A DNA stretch of 64,000 bases. Source: Marinobacter sp. DY40_1A1. GTDB taxonomy: Bacteria; Pseudomonadota; Gammaproteobacteria; Pseudomonadales; Oleiphilaceae. Location: positions 1-64,000 of the forward strand of contig NZ_VCHA01000006.1 in NCBI RefSeq assembly GCF_016597815.1. The letters run 5' to 3'. This document shows positions 27,815 to 36,018 of the stretch, in pieces. The first letter of the stretch is position 1, and every line of letters starts with the position of its first letter. Below the pieces are notes generated by a model. It saw only the letters and a program-made list of their open reading frames with translations. It had not been told where the DNA came from and ran no database searches. The translations under genes were made by a program, and so were the position numbers.

Positions 27815-28690
27815 TCATGCATCCGCACCAAACAGCATAGAGTCCAAACGGTCACTCGTTGGAACAGAACCAAGCTCAATGACCTTGCACAACACTTCTC
27901 TCAGCAAATTGAATGTATCTAACAAATGCAGCTGGCTGTGCTTCGGACGACCATGGGCCGCTTTGGACCGTTCGTCGTAGAGCTTTGCAATTTTCTTTTG
28001 ACGCTCTCTTCGTCCAGTGCCAGGAGGCTCCAGAAAAGAGGCGATGAGAGCAGAAACCCTAAACCGAAGTTCAGACGAGCTTGGTGAAAACAATGCTTCT
28101 AGAGCACCCCACAACGACACAAGGGTGAGAGCTGTATTTTGAATGAACTGCCCCTGGTCAATTGAGTCGCTAGCCAGCGCAAATTCAGAGCTGCTATCCA
28201 CTAGCTTTTGAGTTATTTCCCAATGGTTCCGAACCCACTCCAGGGATTCGTAGGCTGCTGTACTATCACTTACCGCCAATGGGAAAGAACGCCCTTGAAC
28301 TTCAAAGGGGTGGAGCGTCTGATCTTTTGCACCTGCGTTTTCTTCCGAAAACGCCATGTTAGAAAATACCGGCAAGGTAATAGCTGGATTAACCCCAAGT
28401 CGAAGCAAGAACAATATGACGCGTGCGGTTTGAAGGGACTTTGCGGGTTCATCTTCTTTTTCGAGAGGGATTACGAGCTCTGCCGAGATGTCGTAAGAGA
28501 CACCACCTGAAGCCGCGGACCATGGACCGGGGTGGTGCGTCTCTGGGGATTCTGGAGGAGCGAAAGCAACCATAAATGGGGCAAAAATACTGGCATAGGT
28601 CTTTCTAATTACTATGCCTTTGCCAAGTTCTATTTGCGGCTCAGTTAACTGAAGGCCATGAAGTCCAAAAAAAAATGACTCATTTTGCAC
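27815..28690 (-). CDS. ApeA-like HEPN-domain protein, candidate defence RNase
   Basis: 291 residues. The C-terminal half resembles the HEPN domain of ApeA-type proteins: SLWGALEALFSP, then LRFRVSALIASFLEP, and the RxxxxH ribonuclease motif R241-SKAA-H246 in LYDERSKAAHGRP. The N-terminal half is an unassigned sensor-like region. HEPN RNases of this kind abort phage infection by cutting RNA. The Tn7-like end lies 11 bp beyond the stop. Without that insertion a membrane-anchored gene (5769-6404) would follow by 53 bp on the same strand, so the pair may have worked together. Activity is inferred from the motif. Confidence 0.72.
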   Translation of the reverse strand: MQNESFFFGLHGLQLTEPQIELGKGIVIRKTYASIFAPFMVAFAPPESPETHHPGPWSAASGGVSYDISAELVIPLEKEDEPAKSLQTARVILFLLRLGVNPAITLPVFSNMAFSEENAGAKDQTLHPFEVQGRSFPLAVSDSTAAYESLEWVRNHWEITQKLVDSSSEFALASDSIDQGQFIQNTALTLVSLWGALEALFSPSSSELRFRVSALIASFLEPPGTGRRERQKKIAKLYDERSKAAHGRPKHSQLHLLDTFNLLREVLCKVIELGSVPTSDRLDSMLFGADA

Positions 28691-28838
28691 AGAGATCCTT
28701 TCCTCCTTCAGCTAACACTGAAATAAGCAGCCCGTCAGGGGCGTCCGGTGGAGGCCGCAGGCCGGAACGTACTTAAGTGGTTTGCCCCCGTTTGACTTGA
28801 TCTCCGGCCAACTGCAACGGAAGCAAACCATGTAAGAA

Positions 28839-28988
28839 TCAGTTTTTGCAGCCGTTTTTGCCGCACGTGATCCTTTCATGCGATGAAACCCAATGGCTGG
28901 CGTTTTCACGGGTATCGAAACCGCAACCAGTTTTACCGCCCTTGTTACCGCTGTGAACTTCACCTGTTGGTGTATGCTTGACAGCCAT
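28839..28988 (-). CDS. Small Cys-containing protein, 49 residues
   Basis: ATG at 28988 is preceded by GGAGGG 6 bases upstream, a strong ribosome site. The product starts MAVKHTPTGEVHSGNKGGKT and has Cys residues in TGCGFD and ITCGKNGCKN, which could bind metal. It lies upstream of the HEPN gene on the same strand. I do not recognise a characterised family. Confidence 0.55.
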   Translation of the reverse strand: MAVKHTPTGEVHSGNKGGKTGCGFDTRENASHWVSSHERITCGKNGCKN

Positions 28989-29186
28989 CTTGAACCCTCC
29001 TCAAGGGTGCGAGCATTCCAGGATTACCCTGACCGATTGGTGTACGATTTTAGTACACAAAATAAGCCTACACCCTGATCAAAAACTGTTCAAGCATACA
29101 GCCTGTATAAATACACATAATGCCTTCCGTCACCGGTGGCAAAACTGAAGCGAAGAGCAGGTTTTGGAATCCGGTGCACGGCCTGG

Positions 29187-29604
29187 TTATATGTTCTTTC
29201 GGTCGTCACTGGACTCGACCTCATCTATTTTTTGGACCAAATCCTGTAGCTCTTTAGCAACATCACCACCACCTCGGACAGTAACTCGGTGTCCTTTATA
29301 GTCAACCGTGACCTCTTTCTGAGGGCGGGTTTTGAGGTACTCGATTATCAGGGGGGGCGAGATGTTTTAGGAGGAACCCAGCAGAAGTGATGACCGCAGG
29401 TATAGAAAACCCAGAGATCAAATCACTGGCGATCTGAGCGGAAGAGCTATCAGCACGAAATCCCGAGGTAATGAGGTTTGGCTTTTGCTCACCCTGAGAT
29501 TCGCACTCGTGCATCAGTTGCTTAACAACTTTTGCCTGCCTCTCTTCATCGGTTGGCTTCCATTGATCAACATCATGCAGCGAGACCGCAAACCTGTTCT
29601 CCAT
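29187..29604 (-). pseudogene. EACC1-like gene interrupted by a homopolymer frameshift
   Basis: The first frame from ATG 29604 reads MENRFAVSLHDVDQWKPTDE through FSIPAVITSAGFLLKHLAPP. It then hits a run of seven G (29351-29357, C on the coding strand). With six, the frame would go on as LIIEYLKTRPQKEVTVDYKG and end DDRKNI at TAA 29187-29189, giving about 138 residues. The layout (basic helix, then a short beta-rich end with VTVRGGG) recalls effector-associated constant component proteins. It could be a pseudogene, a phase-variable gene or a sequencing error. Confidence 0.55.
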
Positions 29605-30417
29605 GGCTATCTTTCCCTCATATAACAGAAATTAGGCCGCACGCTTTATGCTCGCAGAAATTCGACTGCGTCATTATTGCTGACTTTGAACCATCAAACA
29701 CGTCGCACATGAATTTATAAAACAATAGCTTAGGCGAGCCCGGACATTTCTGCCATGCCATCATTCAGCGTCCCGTATTCGCTGTCCCAAACATACTGGA
29801 TGAAATCGCTGTGATTAGCCTGGAGGCTCTGAAGAAAAGCCCCGACTCGAATGTTCGCTTTTGTTTAAAAGAAAACATTGCGAGAGGCCACAAGCGGTTG
29901 TGCGTTCGAACATAAATTGGCCATGCTGGCTAACTTATAGTTCCAACAACAGGCAAAACAAATAGCCTTTGAAAGAAACGCCAGCGAATCTCTGTTGAAT
30001 GCGATCTACATCATTACCAAGCAACGCCTACCGAAAAACGCTCTTTTAGCGGGGTGATAGTTAAAGGCCAGGGTAATGCCTGAAAGAACCGGGAGCATTG
30101 TTATACTGCGGTATTGCATGGGGCGGGCGAAGCCCTTTCTGCCGGCCGTTGGCCTCTCTTCCCAGCCAGGCATAGCCTGTCCGGTCAGCTATCGGCTCGG
30201 CTTGCGCCTCCCCTCATAATAATTTGGCGCTAGTTTTTAATGTAATGCTCCGGCACCAGATAGTTCGCAGCATTAAGCAAGTTTTACAGTTGCTCGGCCG
30301 CTCAGGCTAGAAGCCTTGAAACAGCCATTCTAAAGAGCAAAACCAATATCATGTTGCAGCTTCGGCCGGCTAAGACTACAACAATGAGCAAGTCATCAAT
30401 TTTTTAAAAGGCACATT
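29605..30417. other. Gene-poor region with coding fragments
   Basis: No complete gene is supported. A minus-strand segment of about 40 codons ending near 29731 (DFIQYVWDSEYGTLNDGMAE) and a plus-strand one ending near 30056 (NASESLLNAIYIITKQRLPK) look like remnants of genes, each lacking a start. The rest, including 30100-30400, shows no feature I can name. Confidence 0.4.
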
Positions 30418-30657
30418 ATGAGCGCTACACATATCACAGAGGAGGAACTCCTCAAAGATCTTGATGCGTATGGAGCCCATGCGGACGAGTTAGCGGAGCT
30501 ACTAATGCATGAGTTGACGCCGCTGGAGCGGCTCAAAGGGTTGGTTGTACGCTATGACCGACCGTTTGATTCTGTCTGGGAGGAGCACTTTAATTCTGAT
30601 GAGGATGAACGCGATAAAGTTGCAGAAGATTGCCATAAAGAGGTTAGAGATCGGTAA
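30418..30657 (+). CDS. Acidic small protein, first of a coupled pair
   Basis: 79 residues, strongly acidic, predicted mostly helical (ITEEELLKDLDAYGAHADEL). Start ATG 30418 follows an AAAAGG purine stretch. Its stop overlaps the start of the next gene (TAATG at 30655-30659), so the two are translationally coupled. A small acidic protein before a larger partner fits an antitoxin-toxin layout, but I recognise neither family and make no firm claim. Confidence 0.55.
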   Translation: MSATHITEEELLKDLDAYGAHADELAELLMHELTPLERLKGLVVRYDRPFDSVWEEHFNSDEDERDKVAEDCHKEVRDR

Positions 30658-31100
30658 TGGCGGGGTCTTACATCACGGGCCTGACAGCTCTTTGCATCCC
30701 GCATCCTGGCCGGCACAAGCCCCTCTGGCACCACTTTGGACCGCCAGATAGATGGCAAATTGCAGGTGCGGATTACCCAGATACATCCTTCCTGTTTGGC
30801 AATCGTGAACTGGTTGATTTGACAGAGACTTTCGCGCTCTGGGGTATTGAGCCACCTTTATGTGTGAGTGCTAGCTATGAACGGGCGGTTTTTGACCTGT
30901 TATTTTTTTACGTTGAAAAAGAAGGCCGGGTGGTACCGAATGTGCAGCCATCGGATATTGATGATGTGGTGGATTTTCAAATAGTTGTGGATTGGATTAA
31001 GCAGTGGGAGCAGGCAGGCCAGCTTCAACGTGGGCAATCGATGCGGGACTGGTTGAACCCTAAAAATCCTTGGGTAGCGATGCAAAAAGATTACTTATAG
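30657..31100 (+). CDS. Unknown protein, second of a coupled pair
   Basis: 147 residues, start ATG 30657 overlapping the previous stop. It is rich in aromatics (PLWHHFGPPDRWQIAGADYP) with no membrane segment or signal peptide. The final 10 bp overlap the end of the convergent phosphoesterase gene. I see no family I know. It may be a toxin or effector paired with the acidic protein upstream (inference). Confidence 0.55.
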   Translation: MAGSYITGLTALCIPHPGRHKPLWHHFGPPDRWQIAGADYPDTSFLFGNRELVDLTETFALWGIEPPLCVSASYERAVFDLLFFYVEKEGRVVPNVQPSDIDDVVDFQIVVDWIKQWEQAGQLQRGQSMRDWLNPKNPWVAMQKDYL

Positions 31101-31774
31101 TTTGGATTGGCGAGAGCTTCTTCATCGACATGGCTGTTGGCGAAAACCTCCAGCACTACAGGGGCGTTGTCTGGCTGGTACCGGACAGTACAAGTGCTGG
31201 CGTTGATCAATCGGGTTTTACCTAAACTGTACTCCCCATAACCCTCATGAATATGGCCAAAAATGTGTGCTTTCAGGGCAAGCTGTTGGATCCGGTCCAA
31301 GAGCTGATCACACCCTACGTTCTGGCACTGGAAACCTAGGCTTGCCTCATCACCAAAACCCTTGGGCGGGCCATGGGTGATAAGAACATCTGTGTTATCA
31401 GGAATGAGCTCCCATTTCTCATGCAGCGCTTCACCTCGGTCGAGCATAAACGCCCAATCCATGAAGGTGGGTGTCCAGGGCGAGCCCCAGAACCTTAGCC
31501 CCTCGATTTCAACGCCACTATCCTCGAGATAAGTGGCATTCGTCAGCAGATCCCGCGCGAGGTCTGGAGCTTCTTGAAACACCCAGTCGTGGTTGCCGGC
31601 GATGATAATCTTATGTCTGTGGGGCAGGGTGCCCAGCCAGTCGTTGAGATCTTCCAGGTTGTCCAATGTGCCAGCGCCCAGACAGTCGCCAGAATGGATT
31701 AAGACATCACCCTCTGGAATCTCTGGTATCCGACGATGCATGCTATGGGTGTCAGAAATACAGACGAGTTTCAT
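31091..31774 (-). CDS. MPPED-type metallophosphoesterase
   Basis: 227 residues from ATG 31774, which has AGGA 6 bases upstream and lies just after the exonuclease stop. The calcineurin-like metal ligands are complete: SDTHSMH, HSGDCLG, IAGNHDWVF, ITHGPPKG and GHIHEGYG. The pattern fits the MPPED1/2-like branch of small phosphodiesterases, which act on cyclic nucleotides in animals; the bacterial substrate is unknown. It is the last of three overlapping or adjacent minus-strand genes (PPP-type phosphatase, exonuclease, phosphoesterase). Confidence 0.85.
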   Translation of the reverse strand: MKLVCISDTHSMHRRIPEIPEGDVLIHSGDCLGAGTLDNLEDLNDWLGTLPHRHKIIIAGNHDWVFQEAPDLARDLLTNATYLEDSGVEIEGLRFWGSPWTPTFMDWAFMLDRGEALHEKWELIPDNTDVLITHGPPKGFGDEASLGFQCQNVGCDQLLDRIQQLALKAHIFGHIHEGYGEYSLGKTRLINASTCTVRYQPDNAPVVLEVFANSHVDEEALANPNYK

Positions 31775-31781
31775 AACCATC

Positions 31782-32477
31782 CTATCGCAGATTGCACTTG
31801 CCAGCTTTCTCGCGGATTGCCGAGGCCATATCTTCACCGCTGACAATTCGATCTGACGCAAAACTGCCTCTCAGGCTGAAAGCGCTGGGCAGAGTCAGCA
31901 GTTCCCTTTCAAGCGACCAGTCCATAAAGGGAAGTAACCGAACCATGTTGCGGGCATCATCTATGCCACGATGGTGGTGACCCTCTAATGTCAGTCCGTG
32001 ATACTCCAGGGCATGAATCATCCCATTCTTGCGCTTCTGCCCCGTTGTTCTGCGCCAAATGCGCTTCAGATTCAGGTGCGGATAGTTCATTATCACCGGA
32101 AGCGCGCCATTCTTTTCTCCATCTGCCTGAATATGCAAGCGATCATAGTTGCCCCAGCTGCACCAGATGAAATTTTCATGGGGTTGCCCCAGCCACGCGT
32201 CGATCATCCGGCACACCTCTGGGAATAGCGGTGCGGCTTCGATCATTGATTGGCGGATACTGGTTAGCGACGTACAGAACTCGCTAATTTGAGGGTTTTT
32301 CGCAGGCTGCACCAGAAACGATTGGCTATCCAGTAACTCGCCATTTCTATTGGCCAGAGCGCAGCCAAACTCGATGATTTCCATGTTGTCGGTATTCTGG
32401 CCTTCTCCCGTTGGGGTAATCCGGTTTTCCCAGCAAGTTGCTTCCAGATCAACGACTAACAAAGGGCGCTCATCCAT
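31782..32477 (-). CDS. DEDDh 3'-5' exonuclease (ERI1/KapD-like)
   Basis: 231 residues. Exo I is VVDLEATCW (D10, E12), Exo II includes WGNYDRLHI, and Exo III is HHRGIDDARN, giving the DEDDh set. ERI1/KapD-like members trim RNA or DNA 3' ends. Its start overlaps the end of the PPP-type phosphatase gene by 8 bp, and the MPPED-like gene begins 7 bp after its stop, so the three are one transcription unit. The RNA or DNA target is unknown. Confidence 0.85.
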   Translation of the reverse strand: MDERPLLVVDLEATCWENRITPTGEGQNTDNMEIIEFGCALANRNGELLDSQSFLVQPAKNPQISEFCTSLTSIRQSMIEAAPLFPEVCRMIDAWLGQPHENFIWCSWGNYDRLHIQADGEKNGALPVIMNYPHLNLKRIWRRTTGQKRKNGMIHALEYHGLTLEGHHHRGIDDARNMVRLLPFMDWSLERELLTLPSAFSLRGSFASDRIVSGEDMASAIREKAGKCNLR

Positions 32478-33183
32478 CTGTTGTTTGTCCTCTAATCCAG
32501 TTAATAATTTCGTTAGCTTGCACTAGGGTTATGTTCCCGGTTTGCTCCAGGGTATCAATCCAAACCTGATTCCCTTTTTGAACCACTTCTGCTGTGCCAA
32601 TGTGGCCAGAGACAACGGCTGTCACACCGGTTATTGTCTGGTCAGGTCCTTGGGCTCGGTCCCATGGCCAGGTGCAATCAATCGCAAAGCCATCAGATGG
32701 TGTGGCCTGGAGAACATCCTGCCAGTTATCTACGGGGCTCTGTGCATGTACCAGCCCAAGGCTGCCATTTTCGCATTCTAGCGTGATCGTCAAGGGCATT
32801 TGTTTTATGCATTGGGTAGTCAGCTTCCGATACTCAGAAAAGTCGATTTTATCGACCCACTCTCCTCCAATAGCTCGGTGTTCTTCCCGATACCGGAAGT
32901 CGAACGAGCTGACAACAAACATCAGCTCGTGGTTTCCCATGGCACTCTGCACACAATCCGTGGATAGCACCCAGTTCAGCATCTCCCTCGATTTTGGTCC
33001 ACGGTCTATTACATCACCCAACAAGAAAAGCCGATCCCGAGTTGGTCGGAAGCCCTTTGCTGCCAGTGCCAGTTGAAGCGCGTCAAACTGCCCATGTATA
33101 TCACCACAGAGCCAATCAGTTCCGTATACGTTGCGCGAAATAGGCTTGTGCGTTGTAAGTTTCGAAATCAAAGTAGATGCCAT
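32470..33183 (-). CDS. PPP-family serine/threonine or nucleotide phosphatase
   Basis: 237 residues from ATG 33183; a TTG at 33216 would add 11 residues and neither has a clear ribosome site. The PPP signature is intact: CGDIHGQFD, LGDVIDRGP, MGNHELMF and later SGHIG, which bind two metals. Bacterial relatives include PrpA/PrpB-type protein phosphatases and ApaH-like enzymes. It opens the three-gene unit with a nuclease and a second metallophosphoesterase. I infer a common nucleotide- or RNA-end-processing role. Confidence 0.8.
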   Translation of the reverse strand: MASTLISKLTTHKPISRNVYGTDWLCGDIHGQFDALQLALAAKGFRPTRDRLFLLGDVIDRGPKSREMLNWVLSTDCVQSAMGNHELMFVVSSFDFRYREEHRAIGGEWVDKIDFSEYRKLTTQCIKQMPLTITLECENGSLGLVHAQSPVDNWQDVLQATPSDGFAIDCTWPWDRAQGPDQTITGVTAVVSGHIGTAEVVQKGNQVWIDTLEQTGNITLVQANEIINWIRGQTTDG

Positions 33184-33399
33184 ACCGCTTAAGAACCAGA
33201 GGCCATTTTCATTCAACGATATTTGTCAGGGAGCCGTTTTAGCATAGCGTGGAGATCGAGAGTTAAGCCAAGGAAAAAGCCATTTGCTGGCAAAATCCTC
33301 TCCCGATTATCAAATGGTCTATAACCGATTTGTGATTGAGGCAGTTTATGGCCAACAGCGAAAGCTGATTGAGAGTACATGAGCTGTTTTAAGTCGAAC

Positions 33400-33514
33400 C
33401 AAGTCTAAAACCATGTTGGTGCCAAAATCTCGTGTTTATTGGCCAGAGTTGTCGGATAGTACCCAATCATTACAAGAAATCCTCATCATTGTTCGCAACA
33501 TGGTTTTAGACTTG
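33400..33514. repeat. MITE-like element, 115 bp with perfect 19-bp inverted ends
   Basis: CAAGTCTAAAACCATGTTG at 33400-33418 is perfectly inverted at 33496-33514. No gene fits inside. AAC flanks both sides, a possible 3-bp duplication. A relative starts at 33695, and the same left motif occurs at 5457. The mobilising transposase is not in the window. Confidence 0.6.
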
Positions 33515-33694
33515 AACTGTATACGCAACTTGGTGCTTTGAAATGGGCTGCAAGGTTTTGGGCACTTCTAGAAACGCTCTATTTGGGCCGGATGGTTGGC
33601 AGGTTCTGAAAGCTCCTCTTGGCCAAGTACATCAAGACTATAAGGTGGGGGGGTGAGCTAAGCCTGTGTCCGGAATCATTGGCTCATATAAGAG

Positions 33695-33868
33695 CAAGTC
33701 TAAAACCATGTTGATGCTAATGCTGAGTGTTTATTGCTCAGTGTTATCGGATAGTGCCCATTTGTCACATGAATAACGCTTTATTCTCGGCTTAAATGGT
33801 TTTTGGCCGGCACTTTTGACGCAACTTGCTTTGGGCGATGGGTCTATAAGGTCACAACATGGTTTTGG
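33695..33868. repeat. Second, degenerate copy of the MITE-like repeat
   Basis: It begins with the same 19-mer as 33400-33418 and stays similar for about 75 bp (both contain GTGTTTATTG and TCGGATAGT). The inverted end is decayed (CAACATGGTTTTGG at 33855-33868). GACGCAACTTGC at 33818-33829 also occurs at 5621-5632. Confidence 0.5.
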
Positions 33869-33879
33869 TAGGGTGCTCC

Positions 33880-34090
33880 TCACGCAACTTGAACAAAAAC
33901 GCAAGAAACTGAAGAGATGAGGCTGTATAACCAGACTATCATCCTGAAAGGCATGCTGTTCACAAGGTGGGGCTCTGCGGCCGTACGTTCTTCGGGATAA
34001 TGTGGCATGAATGCTCTCATGCGGCCACGACTAGTGACATTTAGGTACAATCGCCAGCTGGACAACTAATTTGACAGCGGGGTACTCCAA
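33880..34090 (-). pseudogene. IS3-like relic: decayed OrfA start and IS end
   Basis: The minus-strand frame from 34020 reads MPHYPEERTAAEPHLVNSMP, a decayed version of the OrfA start at 1-46. The DNA upstream matches the IS end at 47-117. The frame soon diverges into unrelated sequence, so only about 130 bp of the IS remain. Confidence 0.55.
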
Positions 34091-34288
34091 TATCTGATAT
34101 TGGTGAGACCCAGCCCTGGTCCCCGCATTCATATTTCCGAATAGGCAAGGCCTACAGCCTCAATGCATTGATCGATTGGGAGCCAAAGTGCTAATGGATC
34201 GCCGTCAACAATACGCTTTAAAGACTCAAGTAAAATCTGCCTTGGTACATATGTAATAAATTTCTGGCCAAGGTCTGCAGATAGCTGC
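34091..34288. other. Intergenic region beside the TAC module
   Basis: No gene is supported. Together with 33217-33399 and 33515-33694 it forms a gene-poor 1.07-kb stretch that holds only the short repeats and the IS relic listed separately. Confidence 0.35.
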
Positions 34289-34765
34289 CTAGGACTTCAG
34301 CATCCGAACAGGCAGTGCAATTTTGGGCAAGTTCATCCTGAGAGATTGTGACATCACAAATTCACGCCAATAGGGCCATAAGTGATAGCTCGCATTCTCG
34401 AGAGCAAAAGTATCCAGTGCAGCCTTGTCCTCGATAAGTGAGGTCTCGGTTATCCGATAATCAACCCTATATGAGGCTTCAATTTGAGCAATAGGTCGCT
34501 CTTCTGTCTTATCTCCTGGAAGTACAAGCCTGGCGCCAACGTCTATATAGACACGAAAGATATCGAAGGGGGACTCATTACCTTTGATTTCGATTAGGTT
34601 GGACTCGACAACGTGGTGTTTGAGCTGAAGGCGGCAGTCTTGCCCCCCTAAACCGAACCGAGGATCAAATTTTGGCTCAACCCAAGCATCTACCCTGGAT
34701 TGAGATACATCCTCAAACTGTAACCCCTTCTTAGCCTTTTCTAATGGCTCATTCACGACGACCAT
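34289..34765 (-). CDS. SecB-like chaperone of a TAC module
   Basis: 158 residues. The C-terminal part (FALENASYHLWPYWREFVMSQ, then LPKIALPVRML) matches the SecB fold's final helix and tail region. SecB-like proteins in toxin-antitoxin-chaperone (TAC) systems bind and stabilise the antitoxin. It starts at ATG 34765 inside the end of the HicB gene (13-bp overlap), which supports coupled synthesis. The gene order on the minus strand is toxin, antitoxin, chaperone. It is unlikely to be the housekeeping SecB because of its context and divergent sequence. Confidence 0.75.
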   Translation of the reverse strand: MVVVNEPLEKAKKGLQFEDVSQSRVDAWVEPKFDPRFGLGGQDCRLQLKHHVVESNLIEIKGNESPFDIFRVYIDVGARLVLPGDKTEERPIAQIEASYRVDYRITETSLIEDKAALDTFALENASYHLWPYWREFVMSQSLRMNLPKIALPVRMLKS

Positions 34766-35229
34766 TGTGCTGCAGATTCCCGGTACTGGTTGATATAAAT
34801 CACTTCACCTGCCATGGTTTTGTGGTCATGGCTCTGAGGTTCGCAAATATTGATCCAGTTATCACGATCATGCATCAAAACTGCATCAAAACCGCGAAAT
34901 GTTGCGAGTGCTGCCACTAAAAGCTGGTTTAGACTCACGCCTTCTCCTTCAGCCTTGGTTGCCAAGGCCCGATGCAATGTCTTTGGAAGGCGAAGAGTAA
35001 CTCGACCACTGAAATTTTCTTCAGGTTCGCAGGGCAGAGGCATTTTTCGCCCTTTCTCATTGAGAACTGCTGCAGTCGTTTCAATAGAATCCAGAGCTAG
35101 CTCATAAGCCTCAACATGTGAATCTCCGTACTCTGCAATGTCTGGCAGCTCCTTCACCCGGGCCTCAAAGCATTCTTCACCTTCGAAAGTACCTTGGCGA
35201 ACAGTAATGTTGTATGCATACGCATTCAT
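34753..35229 (-). CDS. hicB: HicB-type antitoxin with a C-terminal extension
   Basis: 158 residues from ATG 35229, which has GGAGGAG 6-7 bases upstream. The N-terminal HicB fold is clear (FEARVKELPDIAEYGDSHVE AYELALDSIE). A ribbon-helix-helix follows (GRVTLRLPKTLHRALATKAE GEGVSLNQLL). About 45 further residues form a tail that ordinary HicB lacks. In TAC systems such a tail is the chaperone-addiction segment, and the SecB-like gene overlaps this one. It should neutralise HicA and repress the operon. Confidence 0.85.
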   Translation of the reverse strand: MNAYAYNITVRQGTFEGEECFEARVKELPDIAEYGDSHVEAYELALDSIETTAAVLNEKGRKMPLPCEPEENFSGRVTLRLPKTLHRALATKAEGEGVSLNQLLVAALATFRGFDAVLMHDRDNWINICEPQSHDHKTMAGEVIYINQYRESAAQWSS

Positions 35230-35230
35230 T

Positions 35231-35515
35231 TTATTTCTCCTCCTCAAAATATTTTCTGAGGGCCGCCTCATGGTTATCAATGGTTCTGACAATCTTGGCT
35301 ATGTAGGCTTGTTTAATTTCTGGGTTTTTCCCGTGACCGCAATTAAAACTGCCACTGTGAAATTCGGGAAGTCCATCATGGAAATATAGCTTGTGACCTC
35401 CACGCTTACCGTCGCGAACCTCGAAGCCTAGCTGCTGAAGTAGTGCAATTACTTCCACGCATCTAAGGTTTCCCTTGCGACTCAAGAGTTCCTGCTTCAC
35501 ATCAAGGACTGTCAT
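35231..35515 (-). CDS. hicA: HicA-type mRNA interferase toxin
   Basis: 94 residues, start ATG 35515. The catalytic His is H41 in RDGKRGGHKLYFH, as in HicA, a double-stranded-RNA-binding-fold ribonuclease that cuts mRNA. It is longer than the usual 60 residues. Its stop lies 1 base before the antitoxin ATG. The toxin-first order is the common one in hicAB. Confidence 0.8.
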   Translation of the reverse strand: MTVLDVKQELLSRKGNLRCVEVIALLQQLGFEVRDGKRGGHKLYFHDGLPEFHSGSFNCGHGKNPEIKQAYIAKIVRTIDNHEAALRKYFEEEK

Positions 35516-36018
35516 CGTACCACTCTACTGACACCGTATATAGTGTCACCCTCCGAAAAAGACAAGTTCCTCTCCCTTTAATTACGAAACGTATAGCTGC
35601 CGATCCGGCTGTGTAAGCGAGAAGTTATCTTCGCTCAAGAGCGGATGGAAAGCATAGTGAGAGATGCTCTGCATGATCCGGCGCAGCTGATAACTTGTAG
35701 GCCCAAACTTTGTTGTGCCAGCATTGTACCGATGACCGCATCCAGCGCCAGCGATTCAAGCGCTCAAGTTCTAAGAGTGTGAAAAAAATCATTCTGTTAG
35801 TAATGTCGATTCTGAGAGATTAATCTGGACTAGCATTGCTTGCCACCATTAGAGAACAGGTATTGACCTTCTCGCTCGCTTTTTTTGATAACTTTTTAAG
35901 CAGTTAATAAACGGTCGTTTTCTGGACACTTGCCCGCTCTCTCAAAAAACCCGTTATTTCTCTTGTTTTGCGTCCAACAATCACGTACAACAATCTATGA
36001 ACAGAAAAGGCACCTTTT
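35516..36018. other. Divergent intergenic region between hicA and a recombinase
   Basis: 503 bp with no supported gene. It must carry the promoters of the leftward TAC operon and the rightward recombinase, and perhaps the recombinase's crossover site. I cannot point to definite boxes. Confidence 0.35.

Noticed and set aside
28712..28963. 83-residue minus-strand frame overlapping the 49-residue gene
   Set aside because: The other frame has a better ribosome site and start, and the 83-residue product has no recognisable features.
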